Assembly: GCA_026168455.1 (NCBI GenBank)
Contig: CM047427.1
Location: 65,786,162 to 65,850,161 of the forward strand
Direction: 5' to 3'
Origin: Theocolax elegans
Taxonomy: Eukaryota; Arthropoda; Insecta; Hymenoptera; Cerocephalidae
DNA length: 64,000 bases
Below the pieces are notes generated by a model, which saw only the letters and a list, made by a program, of their open reading frames with translations, was not told where the DNA came from and did no database searches. This document shows positions 1 to 12,016 of the stretch, in pieces (the first letter of the stretch is position 1; every line of letters begins with the position of its first letter). The translations under genes and the position numbers were made by a program.

Positions 1-540
1 AACGTCCTCTCCCTCTCTCTCTACGGGGCCTGAGAACGCGCATTCTCGCGGCAATGCGATAAATCTGACGATGCCGCCAGCGTGACACTATTAATTAGCC
101 GCGCAGTATTAATTAGACGGATTCTCCGAGTTGTGCGGCAAATTTCCACTGAGGCAGGCTCTTCGCAAACTCCATTGCCTTCGACCCCTACATTGCTGCC
201 AATTGTTGTTATAAAGGAGCGACGAATGATATTTCAGCTCGTATTAACTTCTTCAAGAGATGAGATGACTATCAAACACCCCAAAATCGCAATTCATAAT
301 TTCACTTACAATTTGTCGCAGTATTAAAATTACTGCTTCTGAAAAGAATACGCGATCGCGATGAGACTTTAATTTGCGTTATAGCTTCCATCGTCTTTGT
401 TTAGGGAGTACGTCTTGGGGAATAACGACAAAAGATAGATGTTTGTTATCGTAAAATTGTATTCACAGTTCCATCTAATCCGTTACCCATAGGGTAAGGG
501 CTCATAGTAAAGTATAGCTTTTAGGTCAAGAATAACCTTT
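1..540. other. No gene recognised
   Basis: This stretch starts with a CT-rich patch and moderately CpG-containing sequence (about 1-120), then becomes AT-rich. The only open frame of note (82-327, plus) has no recognisable domain, no clear splice sites and a composition like its surroundings. I treat it as non-coding, possibly intronic. Confidence 0.5.
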
Positions 541-2630
541 TGTCATTTTGTTTCAAAAATAACGCAAGACCATTAAGCATTTTCTATAGTATGTGCATTT
601 ACTTTATGTAAATTTAGTAAATATCAATTTCTTTTCAAAATATTGTAAATATATTTCTATCAGAACAAATATATGATTAATCTTTTATTTTAATATCTCT
701 TCTATTCTTCCTTCTCTTAGTAAACTTTTACGTCTCTTTAATAGGTGTTTCTTGTTTGACAATAAAGCTATAAACCATACAAAAGAGTTTGCGAAAATGA
801 AAGTAAAGAAATGTAAGGAAGCGCCAAATGCAATTATTTATTAGTTCCGATTGGAAGTGGGCGGATCTTGGTAAAACTCTTAATATATATATATATATAT
901 ATATTAAGTGCGTGCATGTGTTCGTATGGCTATAGGAGACAAAATACGAGGGTACAATGAAAGGAAAGAAAGGAACTTGGGATAAATAGCGGCTTTAAAT
1001 ATAATTAAAGTTAAATCTAATTATAGCTCTATCGCGTATAACACATTATTTCATTCTACGTATTATTTCATTCAATTCAACATTGTGTCATTCGTGTATA
1101 ATTCTTGTATTTAACTATAATGTTAAGTCAGACTTATGCAGTAATTTTCCAATGTTACACCACTACAAATCCCAATTCCAAAAAATATTTCTTTACTTTA
1201 CGTAATCAGCGCAAAAGATAGTTAACAAAACAATTCGATCGTGTAACTATGTTATCCCTTACTATCTACAAGATGTACAGTATTGTGTGAAGAATTTATT
1301 TTGTTTTGTTAAAATATAGTAGTATTTAAAGTCGTTAAGCAGTCGCTGATATTTTAAAAATATATTGCTTTATACCGAGTTACGTGTCTAACTGCATAAT
1401 ATTTCAATATCAGATTTTAATCAATTTTATTCATACAGCAAGAGCAAGGTATATCAAAAAACATGGAAAAAGCATTAGATAAAAAAGTAACGTGTATTCA
1501 ACTTCAAGTAATGACTGATACATGTTTTAATTTAGTGAGTTTCTGTCTTCAACGTCTGACTAAAACAAAACCAATAATTCGTTGATTTTCGTACAATATA
1601 TTATCATAATTTAATTTATTTTTTTCTACTACTCTTTCTGATACTCTTTAAAAATAGAAAACAATGATAGTTATCAATATATAACAAATGTAGTTCTTTT
1701 GTAAAATCTCAAAAGCGATCAAAAATAAAATGTTTAAGCAAATATTTATGGACTTCACTTTACTGATTTCCATTCCTTGAATAAAGCCTTTTCTCTATCA
1801 AAGAATCCAAATAAACAAAATAACCAGTATCGCCGTTAGCATAGATTGGTTAATACTCTACGCGAAAGAGCTTTTACATCATTCTCCCTTTACTTTTTAC
1901 GGTACGAGTAAGCCAACGATTTACAAAAGCTTGCACGGATTCATTACCAAAGAAAAAGAACGGTAGAAAGGAGATAAACGAGCGGAAAGCTGATACATTT
2001 TAAGCAAGGGTTTGCATTGTAATTTATAAAGTTAAAGATTTCTATTATTTTTAAATTTTGAAATTCGCTACATTTTGGTAGTGGTATGCAGTAAACCTGG
2101 GTATTCCTGAAATGCAACGAGAAGTAAAAATATATTAACTAATAAGCAAATATCTAGTATATCTGTAATAAAAATACTATAATATGCTAAATAGTAACAA
2201 TGAAATCTAAGTTAAACTCGATTAAAGTACACACAATAGAATCTCAGAAAGACAGAAGAAGAAACGAACTTTCTGCTAATAATTAATATTAACATTGTAT
2301 AGGTAAAATATTTGCAGTAGTTATTCATTATTTATTTCACGAGTTCGTGACGCGATTGTCAAAAATGCTACGCTGCACTTTCACTTTTGATCTCTCCGGA
2401 TGATCAGTTTGAGAAAATCGATACGAATTTTTCACTAAAGAATTACGTGCCTATGTTGCAGAAAGGAAAACAACCCCAACTGCAAGTTGCTCTCGAGCGT
2501 TGAATTTTTCTTCAGGTTCACGTACACTGAGAAAAGTGGACTATCATTCATAATAGATTAAGCCTCTACATCTGAATCGTCATCAAAGTCAAAAAGCTGA
2601 GCGTCTTCGGTTATGTACAGAATAAACAAT
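541..2630. repeat. Tandem duplication A, first copy (about 2.09 kb)
   Basis: From TGTCATTTTGTTTC to AGAATAAACAAT this segment is followed directly by a second copy at 2631-4724. The copies agree almost base for base, differing mostly by single-base insertions or deletions in homopolymers and by an AT microsatellite (881-904 here) of different length. No terminal inverted repeats, LTRs or coding capacity are visible, so it does not look like a transposon. The short plus-strand open frame in the second copy (3473-3673) is broken in this copy, which argues against coding. Confidence 0.9.
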
Positions 2631-4724
2631 TGTCATTTTGTTTCAAAAATAACGCAAGACCATAACAAGCATTTTCTATAGTATGTGCATTTATTTATGT
2701 AAATTTAGTAAATATCAATTTCTTTTCAAAATATTGTAAATATATTTCTATCAGAACAAATATATGATTAATCTTTTATTTTAATATCTCTTCTATTCTT
2801 CCTTCTCTTAGTAAACTTTTACGTCTCTTTAATAGGTGTTTCTTGTTTGACAATAAAGCTATAAACCATACAAAAGAGTTGCGAAAATGAAAGTAAAGAA
2901 ATGTAAGGAAGCGCCAAATGCAATTATTTATTTAGTTCCGATTGGAAGTGGGCGGATCTTGGTTAAACTCTTAATATATATATATATATATATTAAGTGC
3001 GTGCATGTGTTCGTATGGCTATAGGAGACAAAATACGAGGGTACAATGAAAGGAAAGAAAGGAACTTGGGATAAATAGCGGCTTTAAATATAATTAAAGT
3101 TAAATCTAATTATAGCTGTATCGCGTATAACACATTATTTCATTCTACGTATTATTTCATTCAATTCAACATTGTGTCATTCGTGTATAATTCTTGTATT
3201 TAACTATAATGTTAAGTCAGACTTATGCAAGTAATTTTCCAATGTTACACCACTACAAATCCCAATTCCAAAAATATTTCTTTACTTTACGTAATCAGCG
3301 CAAAAGATAGTTAACAAAACAATTCGATCGTGTAACTATGTTATCCCTTACTATCTACAAGATGTACAGTATTGTGTGAAGAATTTATTTTGTTTTGTTA
3401 AAATATAGTAGTATTTAAAGTCGTTAAGCAGTCGCTGATATTTTAAAAATATATTGCTTTATACCGAGTTACGTGTCTAACTGCATAATATTTCAATATC
3501 AGATTTTAATCAATTTTATTCATACAGCAAGAGCAAGGTATATCAAAAACATGGAAAAAGCATTAGATAAAAAAGTAACGTGTATTCAACTTCAAGTAAT
3601 GACTGATACATGTTTTAATTTAGTGAGTTTCTGTCTTCAACGTCTGACTAAAACAAAACCAATAATTCGTTGATTTTCGTACAATATATTATCATAATTT
3701 AATTTATTTTTTTCTACTACTCTCTTCTGATACTCTTTAAAAATAGAAAACAAGACAGTTATCAATATATAACAAATGAGTTCTTTTGTAAAATCTCAAA
3801 AGCGATCAAAAATAAAAATGTTTAAGCAAATATTTATGGACTTCACTTTACTGATTTCCATTCCTTGAATAAAGCCTTTTCTCTATCAAAGAATCCAAAT
3901 AAACAAAATAAACCAGTATCGCCGTTAGCATAGATTGGTTAATACTCTACGCGAAAGAGCTTTTACATCATTCTCCCTTTACTTTTTACGGTACGAGTAA
4001 GCCAACCGATTTACAAAAAGCTTGCACGGATTCATTACCAAGAAAAAGAACGGTAGAAGGAGATAAACGAGCGGAAAGCTGATACATTTTAAGCAAGGGT
4101 TTGCATTGTAATTTTATAAAGTTAAAGATTTCTATTATTTTTAATTTTGAAATTCGCTAATTTGGTAGTGTATGCAGTAAACCTGGGTATACTGAATGCA
4201 ACGAGAAGTAAAAATAATATTTAACTATAAGCAAATATTATCTAGTTATATCTGTAATAAAAATACTATACTATATGCTAAATAATAACAATGAAATCTA
4301 AGTTAAACTCGATTAAAGTACACACAATAGAATCTCAGAAAGACAGAAGAAGAAACGAACTTTCTGCTAATAATTAATATTAACATTGTATAGGTAAAAT
4401 ATTTGCAGTAGTTATTCATTATTTATTTCACGAGTTCGTGACGCGATTGTCAAAAATGCTACGCTGCACTTTCACTTTTGATCTCTCCGGATGATCAGTT
4501 TGAGAAAATCGATACGAATTTTTCACTAAAGAATTACGTGCCTATGTTGCAGAAAGGAAAACAACCCCAACTGCAAGTTGCTCTCGAGCGTTGAATTTTT
4601 CTTCAGGTTCACGTACACTGAGAAAAGTGGACTATCATTCATAATAGATTAAGCCTCTACATCTGAATCGTCATCAAAGTCAAAAAAGCTGAGCGTCTTC
4701 GGTTATGTACAGAATAAACAATTG
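2631..4724. repeat. Tandem duplication A, second copy
   Basis: This is a direct repeat of 541-2630. It starts at TGTCATTTTG, immediately after the end of copy one, and stops near 4724 where the sequence passes into unique DNA (GGTTTACGG). It contains the matching AT microsatellite at 2973-2994. Differences from copy one are scattered one-base indels, which is the pattern of raw long-read error or very recent duplication rather than long divergence. Confidence 0.9.
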
Positions 4725-5478
4725 GTTTACGGTATCCAAAATATAAAAAATGTATTTATCGTTTGATAATTCAATTCGATTTTCTAAACAATTTAATAAA
4801 TTAAATAAATTTCTAAAGTATGCGAGTATAATTTAAAATCCGCAGCATTGACTACTGGACGTTTCGCTGAATGATTGATATATTTTTGAAAAAGAAACTT
4901 TTCAGTACAAGCGCAGTAGCAACAAAGCTTGAACCACATAAGAAGAAAGTATGTTTAGCCAGTGCACAAAACAACTTTTTGGTGAAATAAACGAGCTAAA
5001 ATGTGGCTAGCGTTCAATACTCGTCTAGAGTTTGATGAATGCACAGGCTTCAATACACCGTAACGGTAGTCGACCCTCTGTGCAAAATTGAGAGATGGAA
5101 AGAAAAAACAAGAGACAGTGCACACGCGAGAATCGCTTGAATGTAAACGTACATACAATGTAATATACATCAATAACTAGTTGAGCTTAATATAATGGCA
5201 ATAATCAAATATTCTTTACAAAAGTAACTTTACATATTAATTATATATATTACAATTCTTATCTTTTTAGTTAAACAATCGCTTGTAGTTAGTTCATTTA
5301 TTAAATAGAAGCATAAGGAAAACAAGAATTTTCAATTAATTACAATTTTATTGAGTTGTTAAAAATAAATAGTAAATACTAGAATTGATTATTTAATAAT
5401 CAGTAATTGTAATATATATCTCTTGAAATATCTCTTGTTTTAATTCCTTCTATAATGGAGGAATAAGAATAAACTTAC
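4725..5478. other. No gene recognised
   Basis: AT-rich unique sequence. A minus-strand open frame at 4955-5173 has no recognisable motif and is probably chance. The right edge is a strong minus-strand splice-donor match (AATTAG/GTAAGT, exon side ending at 5479). Confidence 0.4.
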
Positions 5479-5496
5479 CTAATTTTTTAACTACAT

Positions 5497-5709
5497 TTAC
5501 AATTTAGAGTTGAAAAATCTAACGTTGACATAACCATTAATCGTAAAACATCCTAATATAGCAAATAAGATCCGTGACAATATCGACGGTTGCGACGAAG
5601 AAGGTGCTAACTCGCATTCGTCTAAAAAGGAGTTATTTCGATCAATATTTTTTTTCAAGAATTTAAAGTCTGATTTGATATTTGTATCTCCTCGACAACT
5701 TGGAATCAT
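5497..5709 (-). CDS. Candidate small protein exon, function unknown
   Basis: A 70-codon minus-strand frame begins at ATG 5709. It contains a serine-rich turn (APSSSQPS) followed by a hydrophobic stretch, ILSRILFAILGCF, that could be a short membrane segment. A plausible acceptor (TTCTAAATTACAG, exon from about 5755) lies upstream. A strong donor, GTAAGT, lies just past the stop (5478), so the frame would end inside an internal exon. That is unusual and argues either for a non-coding exon or for a wrong frame. A region at about 5822-5870 is partly an inverted copy of 5583-5610. I recognise no family, and expression is not shown. Confidence 0.22.
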   Translation of the reverse strand: MIPSCRGDTNIKSDFKFLKKNIDRNNSFLDECELAPSSSQPSILSRILFAILGCFTINGYVNVRFFNSKL

Positions 5710-6137
5710 ATCCAAGGAAATCGAGTGAAATTTAGTTAAGGTAAAAAAAATATAAACTGTAATTTAGAAGCATGATTAATAATATCAAATTAATATATTG
5801 ACCGAAAACTTTATATGCGAATTAGCACCTTCTTTAACAGTAAATCGAGATTGCACCTTCTTCGTCATGGTTGTCAATATGTATATAGAATTTTAATTAA
5901 AAAATAGTCGATTAAATTCCGAATAGAAAAAAATACAAATACACGTGAAAATAATATAAATTAAAATCCTAATTATTGAATCGTAAATCAAATGCTGTCA
6001 TTAATAGAAATGGCTTTTTTTGTTCTCGTTAGATTATTAATATTTAACGTCTATTCTGTGAGGTATATATAAGATTAGAGTCGTCCTAACTGTAGGTAAG
6101 GTAAAAAAAGAAAAGGTTAAGGATAGACCACGCTTAC

Positions 6138-6416
6138 CTCGAAGATCCGCGTTCATCTAATTTTATTTGGAATCGTGTACATTGTACTTCGCTTGAGCTT
6201 TTGCTTTTCCCTTTTGAGCCAATCCATCGAGGCGGAATAGCTGCGACACACGAAATTCACAAGGTTCGAGAAACTCGTTTTACTCCCACCCACCCTCACC
6301 CTATCTCTCTCCCTCTCACTCTCAATGCTTTTCTTTCTCCAGCGTCCGGTGTGTTTCATTTCCTGCGACTGGCAGCTTTTTATCGAATCGCCCTCGAGCA
6401 AGGAATCGTCGCCCAC
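6138..6416 (-). other. Candidate minus-strand 5' exon with splice donor
   Basis: This block is less AT-rich than its surroundings and ends, on the minus strand, at a good donor (TTCGAG/GTAAGCG, boundary at 6138). An open frame covers 6153-6416 but reaches a stop shortly before the donor, so any role would be as an untranslated or upstream exon. It could be spliced to the candidate exon at 5479-5755. There is no homology support. Confidence 0.2.
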
Positions 6417-7364
6417 ACAGCGCCGCGAAACTGACCGCCACGATTTTTTAAAAAATTGAAATAGTTTTCAAGGGGCTCTTTGGTCAATTCCACTTTTTCC
6501 TTAATTAGTTTTCAATCATAACGTTTTCTCTAGTTTTACTATGAAATTACTGCATAATAAATTCGGTATTATTTTTTTAATAAGTTTTTTTAAGAGCAGT
6601 TTACGTTTGTTTTATATCATTTATTTTAAAATGTTGTTCAAACAATTATTATAGCTTCATTAATAATCACATCAATAAATGGGGATATCAAATGGATTTT
6701 AATAATGTCCGAATTTTAGACAAAGAGAGAATTTGGAAAAAAAGAATAATCTCTAAAACTTTAGTTTAATGGTTGTTTTTGTATATAAATATACAAAAAT
6801 AGCCATCAAACAAAAAAAAAGATATTAAGGGGTCAAGCCTGGGTTAACTGCTCAAAAAATCGATTTTTTTTTTATTAACTTTTTTTAAAGTATTTCTTAC
6901 ATAAAACATTATCCCAAAATTTGAAAAAAAACAAAAAATTTTTTCGCAAGTTATAATTGAAATAAAGTAAGCATCAATAGACATTATTTCTCTAAAATTA
7001 TTTTTGCAAAAAAAGACATTTTATTTTAATTTAACTAAAATAATAATTGGGAGGTTTTCGACGTTTACATACAAGTATATTAAACGAAGCAACTATCAAG
7101 CGTAGAGTTTGGTAAAGTAGAAATCTACTTTACCATACGATTCAAATTTAATAGTTAATAAATAAATGATTCTTTTTACTCTAATATATTGCACAAATAC
7201 GTACAGTTCTATTTGAAGTAAATATTGCCTGCATTGATAAAGTATTTACATTATTTTAGTAAATACTCAGTGGATTTTAAATTAAAAGTATATTTTTAAC
7301 TTTAAATTTTATTAGTTTTAAGAAATTAATTATAAGTTTATACAAAAAACGAGCAGTAAAACAA

Positions 7365-8112
7365 ATGCCAGACTCAAGTAACAGAATACCTGGTACATCT
7401 GCTCATAAAAAAATTATCAACATCAGTAAGATCCAACTACGATGCACTTCCATCAACATTGATCCAGATCAAGTAAAAAGTTAAAAACTGATACCATTGA
7501 AGAAAGTAGCACAGAAAATAAAATTATAGATATATCACTACTTTTCCCAACATTAGAAGAATTTTTAGTTTGTCAGAATTGTCATGGTACAGTTAAATTT
7601 TCTGAAGTTGATGTGAGAGGTTTGGGAAGTAAAATAACAATAACATGTACAAACTGTTTTAAGGTATTTGTTATTGATTCAAGTAGAAAAGTTGGAAAAA
7701 AAGTAACGCTTATGAAATAAATAGATGTTAGTGTACACAATGAGAACTCTTGGTCATGGGCATGCTGGTTTAGTTACTTTTTGTGGAAATATGGATTTGC
7801 CGAGTCCAGTTTCTCACAGTAATTATGACATTATTAATACAGAGATAAAAAATGTTTGTAAAGAAGTTGGTAAACAGTCTATGAAAGCAACTGTCGAGCA
7901 AGTATATGATTCAACAAGTCAGAATTGCCATATAAGTGTATCAGGTGATGGTTCTTGGAGGAAGCGAGGATTCAATTCTCTTCAAGGTGTTGATACTGCA
8001 TGAGAATGAAAAAGTAATTGACGTTCCTCCAAAGCAATATTTTTGCAGAGCATGTGAATTGCGACCAGAAGAAGAAACAAAAGAATATAGAGAGTGGTAC
8101 TTTACGGCATGA
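7365..8112 (+). pseudogene. Broken transposase with zinc ribbon and Mutator-like domain
   Basis: The start is ATG 7365. At least three frame breaks are needed to follow it: near 7482, near 7720 and near 8000. In order it shows a basic N-terminus; a zinc-ribbon-like pair CQNC (about 7573) and CTNC (about 7650); then, in another frame (about 7735-8001), the segment MRTLGHGHAGLVTFCG, the conserved-looking VSGDGSWRKRGF, and a cysteine pair CRAC before a W-rich end. The GDGSWRKRGF core and the following CxxC are hallmarks I associate with the PF20700-type Mutator-like transposase domain. The downstream catalytic half is absent. It sits between TTAA-flanked 19-bp ends, so it is the former transposase of that element. 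Confidence 0.7.
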
Positions 8113-8931
8113 AATATACTAATTATATTGGAGGTTTGAAACACTTTCACAAATAAGTACACATAAAATAACTTCAACCACATAATATCGCACTAAGCAC
8201 AAATACACTGAGCATAACAAAACACTTGTTTATAATTTTATCTGTATTCTGCAAATATTGTATATCTAAGTGTTGACACATTGGTTATGCTGAAATGGAG
8301 AAACAAAGAATCAATTTCTTGACATAAACAAAATATAAATTTAAGGTTATGCAAATACTTATCTGATATAATTTGTTCATGCAGTTTTATAAACCACTAG
8401 TTTTTTTTACTTATTTTATTTAGATATTATATAATATAATATATATAATATATAATTCTACTTGATATTATAATAGCTTAAAACTGAACTACAAACGTGT
8501 GGCTGGTGCACACTTCCATTAGCAGCTGTAGCACTATCTATGCCTCTCTCTTTCTCTATCACCTGACAAGGCTATTCGAAAAATCAATAATCTTATGGAA
8601 GACTTGTCATGTGAGAGAGAGAGAAAGAGATATTGTACACAACTGTCAAACAGTATTTGTTTTTACTGCATTCTTTACATACTTTTAATTAAATTTAATG
8701 CTTATAATAAAAATTATAATCATATAATATAATATAATAATCATAGTATAAATATTATTATATAAAATAGTCATAAACTATATATAAAATAATCATGTAT
8801 TAATATTCAATAATAGCTAAGTATTCTTTTAGTTTTAAAAAATTTTATTCCTCTTTTTATAAAGAAACTGATTCTTGAAGTTGACTTTCTGTTATTTTAG
8901 ATAATACATGTATATTAAAAAAATATACTGA

Positions 8932-9612
8932 CAAGGAGACCCTCATATGTTTGGGAAACGGATCGTGCCCAGCTTGTAGTATATGTTTTCTAATATAAAA
9001 ATATGAAAAAAGCCAGAGCCGCAGACTCTAACAATCGATTTTTCAAAAGTTATACGCTGTTAAAGCAAAATTTCCAAAAGAGAGAGACTTCACTTTAAAC
9101 GCTTATAACTTCTGACCTATCAAATATTAACATTCAAATCAAAGTTTACTGAAAAGCTGAGATAAAATAGATACATTTTAAAAAAAAGTACGTTCAAATC
9201 CATTAAAATGAAGTAGAGTTATAACCAAATTAAGAATTAGAAGCAATTTTAAACAAAAATTGGGCAATACAAATTTTATTGATTTTTTTAAAGCTAAATT
9301 TCTTCAATTTCTTAATTCGGCAATAACTCTGCTTCATTTAAACAGATTTGGACGTACTTTTTTTTAAAATGTATCTATTTTATCTCAGCTTTTCAGTAAA
9401 CTTTGGTTTGAATGTCATATTTGATAGGTCAGAAGTTATAAGCGTTTAAAGTGAAGTCTCTTTTTTTGGAAAATTTTGCTTTAACAGCGTATAACTTTGA
9501 AAAAAACGATTGTTAGAGTCTGCGGCTCTGGCTTTTTTCATATTTTTATATTAGAAAACATATACTACAAGCTGGGCACGATCCGTTTCCCAAACATATG
9601 AGGGTCTCCTTG
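8932..9612. mobile_element. Foldback (long inverted repeat) element, family 1
   Basis: The element is almost entirely two inverted arms of about 300-330 bp. The left arm starts CAAGGAGACCCTCATATG and the right arm ends CATATGAGGGTCTCCTTG. The arms match nearly throughout, including the stretch CAGAGCCGCAGACTCTAACA. The flanks are TGA (8929-8931) and TGA (9613-9615), a probable 3-bp target duplication. It has no coding capacity and is nested inside the TTAA transposon. Family 2 at 12017 shares its terminal sequence type and internal order of motifs. A 3-bp TNA target would fit PIF/Harbinger-type mobilisation, but no transposase is present to prove it. Confidence 0.8.
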
Positions 9613-9798
9613 TGAGTATTATATTAATAAAACCAGAAAAAAGTCACTATAAACCTATTAAATATACATATTATTAAGATTACACATACAAATTGTACGA
9701 TACCTGAAGAATATGGTATTAGAATTATAAAATAAGTAAAACTTTAAATCTAATAAGTGAAACTTTAAATGCATTTATCTCATTAATGCTTTTTTAAT
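9281..9798. repeat. Duplication B, first copy (518 bp)
   Basis: It begins at GATTTTTTTAAAGCTAAATTTC in the middle of the foldback element, contains its whole right arm, and continues about 185 bp into the host transposon. The same sequence follows immediately at 9799-10315. Confidence 0.85.
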
Positions 9799-10315
9799 GA
9801 TTTTTTTAAGCTAAATTTCTTCAATTTCTTAATTCGGCAATAACTCTGCTTCATTTTAACAGATTTGGACGTACTTTTTTTTAAAATGTATCTATTTTAT
9901 CTCAGCTTTTCAGTAAACTTTGGTTTGAATGTCAATATTTGATAGGTCAGAAGTTATAAGCGTTTAAAGTGAAGTCTCTTTTTTTTGGAAATTTTGCTTT
10001 AACAGCGTATAACTTTGAAAAAACGATTGTTAGAGTCTGCGGCTCTGGCTTTTTTCATATTTTTATATTAGAAAACATATACTACAAGCTGGGCACGATC
10101 CGTTTCCCAAACATATGAGGGTCTCCTTGTGAGTATTATATTAATAAAACCAGAAAAAAGTCACTATAAACCTATTAAATATACATATTATTAAGATTAC
10201 ACATACAAATTGTACGATACCTGAAGAATATGGTATTAGAATTATAAAATAAGTAAAACTTTAAATCTATAAGTGAAACTTTAAATGCATTTATCTCATT
10301 AATGCTTTTTTAATG
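9799..10315. repeat. Duplication B, second copy
   Basis: A direct repeat of 9281-9798 with a few single-base differences. It supplies a second right arm of the foldback element, ending GTCTCCTTG near 10130 and again followed by TGAG. The breakpoint uses short T-rich homology (AATGATTTTT), not element termini. Confidence 0.85.
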
Positions 10316-10854
10316 ATTTTAGCTTACTTGCCGCAGGATATTTCAGAGCCAGGTTGATGAATCACTTTGAAATTTTGGGGAAACTTTTAAAATATATATT
10401 TCTACGGACTTATGTTGCCCAATTTTTAAAAGATAAGTTTTAGGTGAATGTTATGTACGTATACGTACATATAACATTCACTATTTTTCTTGTTATTATC
10501 AACTTTTATATTTAATACATTGTTATTAATTTTTTTTCAGAAAAGGAAAAACATAAGTCTGTAAACGTATATTCCATGAACATTTTAAGCCTTATTAGAC
10601 ATTAAAAGATGCATTCAATGCTTCAATATCCTACGGCAACTGCAAAAATTAATCAATTTTTTAATATCATTATAAGTTTAATAACCAGGATTAAAAATGC
10701 ATTATAAACATTTTTTATATTGATAAATATAATGTATAATACATATATATTATGTAAAAAAAATTAATATGTGAGAAGAATTAAAAAAAAAAAAATTATT
10801 CTAATAATAATTATTTATTTATTGAAAACATTTAACCCAGGCTTGACCCCTTAA

Positions 10855-12013
10855 CAAATTACAATCAGTATATAATGTTATATACAACATTATAACATGG
10901 ATTTAAACAAAAATGATTTGTACTAAAACAATATTTGGCTATCTCTCTTCTAATGTTCAAATTGTGATATTACTGCGATTAGTTTAATTCTTACCATTTT
11001 GTGTTTTGACGATTGCAATATTTGTGGCGTCCCTTATACAAATTTATTTGACGTCTCTGTAGTTCCTTATATACCTGTTTTAAAGTGTTTTAATGTTTGA
11101 TTATTTATTATTATTTATTTTTTTATTTTTACTTTTACTTATTTATTTATTGATTATTAGTTTTAACATCATGAGTAATTACATAGTACATGAAAATGAA
11201 GGGAAATGTGAGTACTGTTTGATGAGAAAATTCTGGTCTCTATAAGTATTTTATGTTTCGGCTTTTGTTGCTATAATAAATAGTTGTTATCATATTAATT
11301 ACAGATCAATGTTATACTCTATTTGACAAATCCACTAATGGATAACATGACATAATATTATAGAACAGGTATAGATTTGTATATATACAAATTATTGTAA
11401 CTATCGGTGTACATATAAACATCGTGAATGAATAACTCAACCTTTCCGAATAAATATCTTTTACTTATTTTGTTATTTTCACCCTCCAGTAAGTATTGTT
11501 GATGTCGATGTCAGCATTAAATAAATAATACTTTAAACAATGCTGCGTAACTGCTTGAATTACAGATCTCTTTAGGTACTAAATTTATTGAATATGCAAA
11601 TAATTAAAATTATAAGTAAACAATTTTGAAAATAAATACAGTGTACGTTAAAAAATTATATCGTCGATGGTTAACGCAGAGTTTATCATTGAATCCAGGT
11701 GGGCATCATCGAATAATACGAGAACCGAAACCAACGAGTATTTATGTAAAACAAACAACGAATAAGGTACGTGTATTTATACAAAACATCAAAAACATTA
11801 ATCCTGATACCGCAATTATTATACACAAATAACGTTGATCATGTTTTCGATTGTAACAATACTAAAATAATAGACAAAGACTTTCATTATAAAAAAAATC
11901 GACTTATTTCCGAAATGTTACACATCAATCATTCTATAGTGCAACAAAAGGAAAACGACACAAAACTTTTATACCGATAGTATATATAATATTATGATCT
12001 CATTCCAATGGAC
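10855..12013. other. No gene recognised
   Basis: AT-rich sequence outside the TTAA element. Two overlapping plus-strand frames (11626-11832 and 11771-11980) have no recognisable domain. There is no repeat structure beyond short AT tracts. Confidence 0.4.
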
Positions 12014-12016
12014 TAA

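Larger units (their letters stand above)
6829..10850. mobile_element. DNA transposon with TTAA target duplication, 4.0 kb, inactive
   Basis: The left end GGGGTCAAGCCTGGGTTAA (6829-6847) and the right end TTAACCCAGGCTTGACCCC (10832-10850) are a perfect 19-bp inverted repeat. Each is flanked on the outside by TTAA (6825-6828 and 10851-10854). Inside, on the plus strand, is a broken transposase gene (7365-8112). From about 8930 onward the element is filled by a nested foldback element and a half-duplication of it. TTAA targets are known for piggyBac and Kolobok elements. The coding remnant resembles the 'Mutator-like transposase domain' family common in insect genomes, so superfamily assignment is left open. 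The frameshifts and missing C-terminal half show it is inactive. Confidence 0.85.
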
